DNA from: Prorocentrum cordatum
Taxonomy: Eukaryota; Sar; Dinophyceae; Prorocentrales; Prorocentraceae
Direction: 5' to 3'
Length of the DNA stretch: 64,000 nt
NCBI GenBank assembly: GCA_963575745.1
Contig: CAUYUJ010014542.1
Span: forward strand, 264,001 to 328,000
Each line of letters starts with the position of its first letter. Position 1 is the first letter of the stretch. Of the stretch, positions 61,206-64,000 are shown in pieces. Below the pieces are notes generated by a model. The model was not told the origin of the DNA, made no database searches, and saw only the letters and a list, made by a program, of their open reading frames with translations. Made by a program: the position numbers and the translations under genes.

Positions 61206-63075
61206 TATTGCGAAGCATCTGCATACGAGTTGATGCTATTATGTCGCGCTGCTGCTGGGTGAGAGCAGTAGTAGCCAGGCCAAAGACTGCGGTCGGCGTG
61301 ACAACCGCGTTGAACAACTTCAACCGTAGCTTCAACGATATTGCTTTGTTCAACAATACATGTCTGTTTGCATGATACTTGCTCCATGCGCATTCCAAGC
61401 GTTTGTTCAGGTTGCGCAGGGACCGCTCCCTCACATCGCCACTAAACTTCTTGCCGAGGTACTTGCGGCAGTCGTGCTTATTCATCGCAAACAAATCATG
61501 GCCGTCGAAACCAAAGGGCACTGGCTGTTCCGCGCAGGCACAGGCAATGTCATTGGTGAAGACCTCTGCCTTGCTGGCGTTCAACGACGGACCGCGCGCG
61601 GCAAGCTCGTCGACCAGCGCTCGGAGCATCGCGGCGCACTCATCCGCCGAGTTCCCGCATAGGAGAATGTCATCCGCATAGCGAAGGTTGCTCAGTCGCT
61701 CTGGCCCTCCTACGACGATTCCACTGTCAGGGAAGCGGCTCTTGAAACGCTGGATCGCGCCCTCCAGCCCGGCACTGAACAAAGGCGATGACAAGACGTC
61801 GCCTTGTTTCGCCCCGCGCGTGATGTCGAAAGGCCCACTGCCGTTGACCGCGCCTGTCTGTTGGTCGCAAACGTCGGAGAGAAGCCGCAGATACGGCTCG
61901 GGGACACCTCGCCGGTCCAGCGCCGCCAACACAAAGTGGTAATCGATGCGATCGAAGGCCTTGGTAAGATCGACACTGACTACCCGCATCGGTTTCGCCC
62001 ACTCCAAGCATTTGGAGCAAATTTCTTCCAGCGCGGCAACTGAGACATCCACGGATCGCTTCGGTCTGAAACCGACCTGATCCTCTGGCTGCTCGGCGTC
62101 GAGAATAAGCCGTAATATTTTGAATATCTTTCTCGAAAGAATTTTGCGCGCGATGCAAAGCGCCGCAGTTGGGCGCCAATTCTTCGCCCCCCGTCGATCT
62201 CCAGACTTGGGTAGCATCATGAAGAACGTCTCTCGCCAAGCTGGCCCCGTGACTCCGGCGCGGAAAATTGCGCTCAGGCCTTCCAGCAACACATCGTTCA
62301 AGGCGTTTCCCCCGTGCAAGAACATCTCAAGAATGACCCCTGTCCTGTCCGCACACATACTTCGCCCCATCCGCGCCATAGCGCCCCTCATTTCCGAAAG
62401 GGGAAAATCAGGAATGTCGCACGAACCACTGTCGCAGTAAAAGCTAGACCACTCGCCTCGCTGCTGCGCGCTGTCTGTTTTGAATACTTTCTGCAAGGGT
62501 GCACGAAAAGCGTCGGCTGCAATCGGGCGCCGGCGGCTCTGTTGAGCGGGGGACATGCGAAGACGAGGTAGGCGTTTGATGCCCGCGGATATCTCCAACG
62601 GCTGTTGCGCCCGGTCGTCGAAATACTTTCGCATATGTTTCCAGAGTTCCTTGTTGATCATTTTGGACAATTGCGTCCTCTCGACCTTGTTTGTCGTCTC
62701 CCGCCTCTTCTTGCGAAGATGTTGAACTGCGTGTTCTCGCCAAGGCCGCCGCTCATCAGAAAGTTGATGCGTTGCGGCTTCAGCTGCCGCAGCTGTCGCA
62801 GCAGTTTCGACGTCTCTCAACGACGCACCCGAATTTTGCAAATGATCCCCCACCAGAGCCTTGCACTTATGGTCGCGACGATCTGGCCCGAGCGAAGGCT
62901 TCCATCTTCGACGAAGCCGCCCGTTCGTCTGCTTGCGCTGCTTGGGCAGAGAATGGTGAAAGATGGCATGCACAGCCCTACGGTCAGAACCCATATCAAG
63001 ACTCCGAATAGGACAGCAAGACAACGGGATCCAACGAGCATCGCAAAAGATGTAATCAATACGCCGCTCGAGTCC
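61206..63075 (-). CDS. LINE reverse transcriptase ORF, intact core
   Basis: An open frame from just after the TAG at 63076 begins with the endonuclease C-terminus (RRIDYIFCDARWIPL), then a helical linker (HQLSDERRPWREHAVQHLRK), RMSPAQQSRRRP, and the RT: PKSGDRRGAKNWRPTAALC, DQVGFRPKRSVDVSVAALEE, VVSVDLTKAFDRIDYHFVLA (motif A), ITRGAKQGDVLSSPLFSAGL (motif B) and LSNLRYADDILLCG (motif C), then FDGHDLFAMNKHDCRKYLGK. All three catalytic Asp are present. Any start codon is uncertain because the natural start is upstream of two TAG codons. True coding ends at the frameshift near 61200; the remaining frame to 60523 is not LINE-like. Confidence 0.85.
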
Positions 63076-63640
63076 CTACGAAGATTCGAACGTCCACTGC
63101 GCATTCAGATCGTCATTTGCTGGGTCTACCACATTTCCCGCCACCACGTTGTTGGATTGAAAGAACTCCTAGAGCAGAGGCCCTCGCCGTCCGACGTCGC
63201 ACTGGGTGTTAAAGTCTCCGCCAATGATCACGCGTCTCCTCCCGCCGCGTGCAATGTCTAGCTCCTTCTGCAGATGGACGTAGCACTGCGCAGGCTCGTC
63301 GCGCGGGTGCCCGGCACGAGGCACATACACTGCAATTACTGTCAAAAGGAAAGCTTGCAAACGCACGTCAACAGCTAAGACCCGCCCGTCGTGAGAGCAG
63401 AAACCCTGAACAACACATCGGCATGTCTGGCGTGAATCACCGCAGCGGAGCCGGCACATGCCTGCCCCCCCAAGGCCGCGATCAAACGACGCCCTCCGCC
63501 CAAGTCCACATCGTCATTCTTGGCGCGCGCCTCCGACAAACAAACGAAGTCCCATTCCAAATCTTCTAATTCACCCAAAAGGTGCGCTTGCCTGTCGGAA
63601 TTGTGCATGTGTACATTCTTGCAATAAATATTGCATTATG
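63076..63640 (-). pseudogene. LINE APE-type endonuclease, frameshifted and with two TAG codons
   Basis: The N-terminal half (63608-63400) has HLLGELEDLEWDFVCLSEAR with the catalytic Glu, then GSAAVIHARHADVLF. After a frameshift near 63400 the domain continues as RVLAVDVRLQAFLLTVIAVY, VIIGGDFNTQCDVGRRGP (GDFN site) and, past a TAG at 63169-63171, VVDPANDDLNAQWTF, a second TAG at 63076-63078, then RRIDYIFCD. The usual catalytic Asp of the C-terminal loop is present (RIDY). The enzyme would nick target DNA if restored; as it stands it is interrupted three times. Confidence 0.8.
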
Positions 63641-63674
63641 TGAGACTGCCTTGTTCGTCCGATCGGTGCTGTCC

Positions 63675-63869
63675 CTACCATCCCTTGGATGCTGCTTTCC
63701 CCTTGCCCTTGCCCTTGGTGATGCCTTTCTCGTGCCCTTTGCCCTTCTGCTGCTGCATGTTGTTCAGCTTTTCCTTGGCCTTCGAGAACATGTTGTCAAG
63801 CTCTTCGGAACGAAGCTCCTCCTGACAACCGGTTCCGAAGTCGATCTCGAAAGTGCCGGCCCGAACCAC
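63675..63869 (-). pseudogene. Basic N-terminal or ORF1-like fragment of the LINE
   Basis: A short frame encodes ELDNMFSKAKEKLNNMQQQK and ITKGKGKGKAASKGW before a stop, in the same frame as the first endonuclease block. The GKGKGK run resembles nucleic-acid-binding tails of dinoflagellate retroelement Gag or ORF1 proteins. It may be the end of ORF1. The window ends 130 bp further on. Confidence 0.45.
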
Positions 63870-64000
63870 GGAGGACAGAACTTTCTCTGCGCCAAGAAAG
63901 AGCGCGGCGCATCGCGATCCACCCGAAGAGCAGTTTCGATCACCCCCATTCCACCATCACCTTTTTAACTGCAAAAGTGAACGACTCCGGAAGACGCTCC

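Larger units (their letters stand above)
60843..63870 (-). mobile_element. LINE with nearly intact reverse transcriptase, minus strand
   Basis: A non-LTR element: a basic Gag-like or N-terminal piece (63869-63675), APE-type endonuclease (about 63640-63000), reverse transcriptase (about 62700-61300) and a C-terminal region (61205-60843, ending at a TGA). The coding frame is broken by two frameshifts (near 63400 and 61200) and three in-frame TAG codons (63169-63171, 63076-63078, 60921-60923). No nonsense codon falls between 63076 and the frameshift at 61200, so the polymerase itself is intact. Ends and a target duplication were not defined; unit 4 of the hairpin repeat abuts the 3' side. Confidence 0.85.

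Noticed and set aside
60843-63171. TAG as a sense codon in this organism
   Set aside because: Kept only as a low-weight possibility: the same element has two frameshifts, so ordinary decay is sufficient.
1-64000. tRNA, rRNA and snRNA genes
   Set aside because: I saw no convincing A/B box pairs with a cloverleaf and no rRNA-like blocks, but a covariance search was not possible.

Overview
This window looks like nuclear DNA of a large-genome dinoflagellate. The evidence is relics of the dinoflagellate spliced leader at about 4.3-4.5 kb, introns with GC and GA donors beside GT donors, GC-rich host exons, many LINE and Copia-type retroelements, and long low-complexity arrays. A thecate species is possible, but the sequence does not name one. 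I see no rRNA, tRNA or CRISPR, and no prokaryotic operon structure.

Host genes. Two protein-coding loci, both on the minus strand, are supported. Four short exons (54815-54904, 50867-51013, 49940-50002, 11442-11582) encode consecutive pieces of the TPR region of an intraflagellar transport protein that I recognise as IFT172. They are spread over more than 43 kb, with one gap of about 38 kb. Inside that gap, on the same strand, lies a second gene in three exons (49294-46135, 46026-45840, 45692-43799). It encodes a roughly 1,746-residue multi-pass family-2 glycosyltransferase-like membrane protein of the cellulose/chitin synthase type.

Mobile elements, left to right. 0.1-4.35 kb: an A/C-rich minus-strand element ending in an RNase H domain, perhaps starting at a spliced-leader relic. 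4.84-6.95 kb: a 5'-truncated LINE with a perfect 18-bp target duplication, inserted in what may be an older retrocopy. 12.9-15.9 kb: faint Gag-like debris. 21.1-24.4 kb: a decayed LINE (minus). 26.1-31.9 kb: a decayed two-ORF LINE (plus) with coiled-coil ORF1, endonuclease, reverse transcriptase and RNase H. 32.07-40.69 kb: a structurally complete Copia element (minus) with identical 209-bp LTRs, a 5-bp target duplication, a tRNA primer site and one open 2,659-codon polyprotein. 60.84-63.87 kb: a LINE (minus) with a nearly intact reverse transcriptase.

Repeats. Simple tracts (CTC, ATC, CA, AGCTAA) alternate with minisatellites of about 42, 72, 83 and 88 bp. The most unusual repeat is a dispersed family whose phased arrays of a CCAAGANGGCC-like motif surround a short AT-rich core, seen near 17.8, 43.2, 51.9 and 55-60.5 kb. 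Between 56.99 and 60.64 kb it forms head-to-tail units with 13-bp inverted termini, joined by a conserved spacer of 23-24 bp and carrying a second conserved hairpin.
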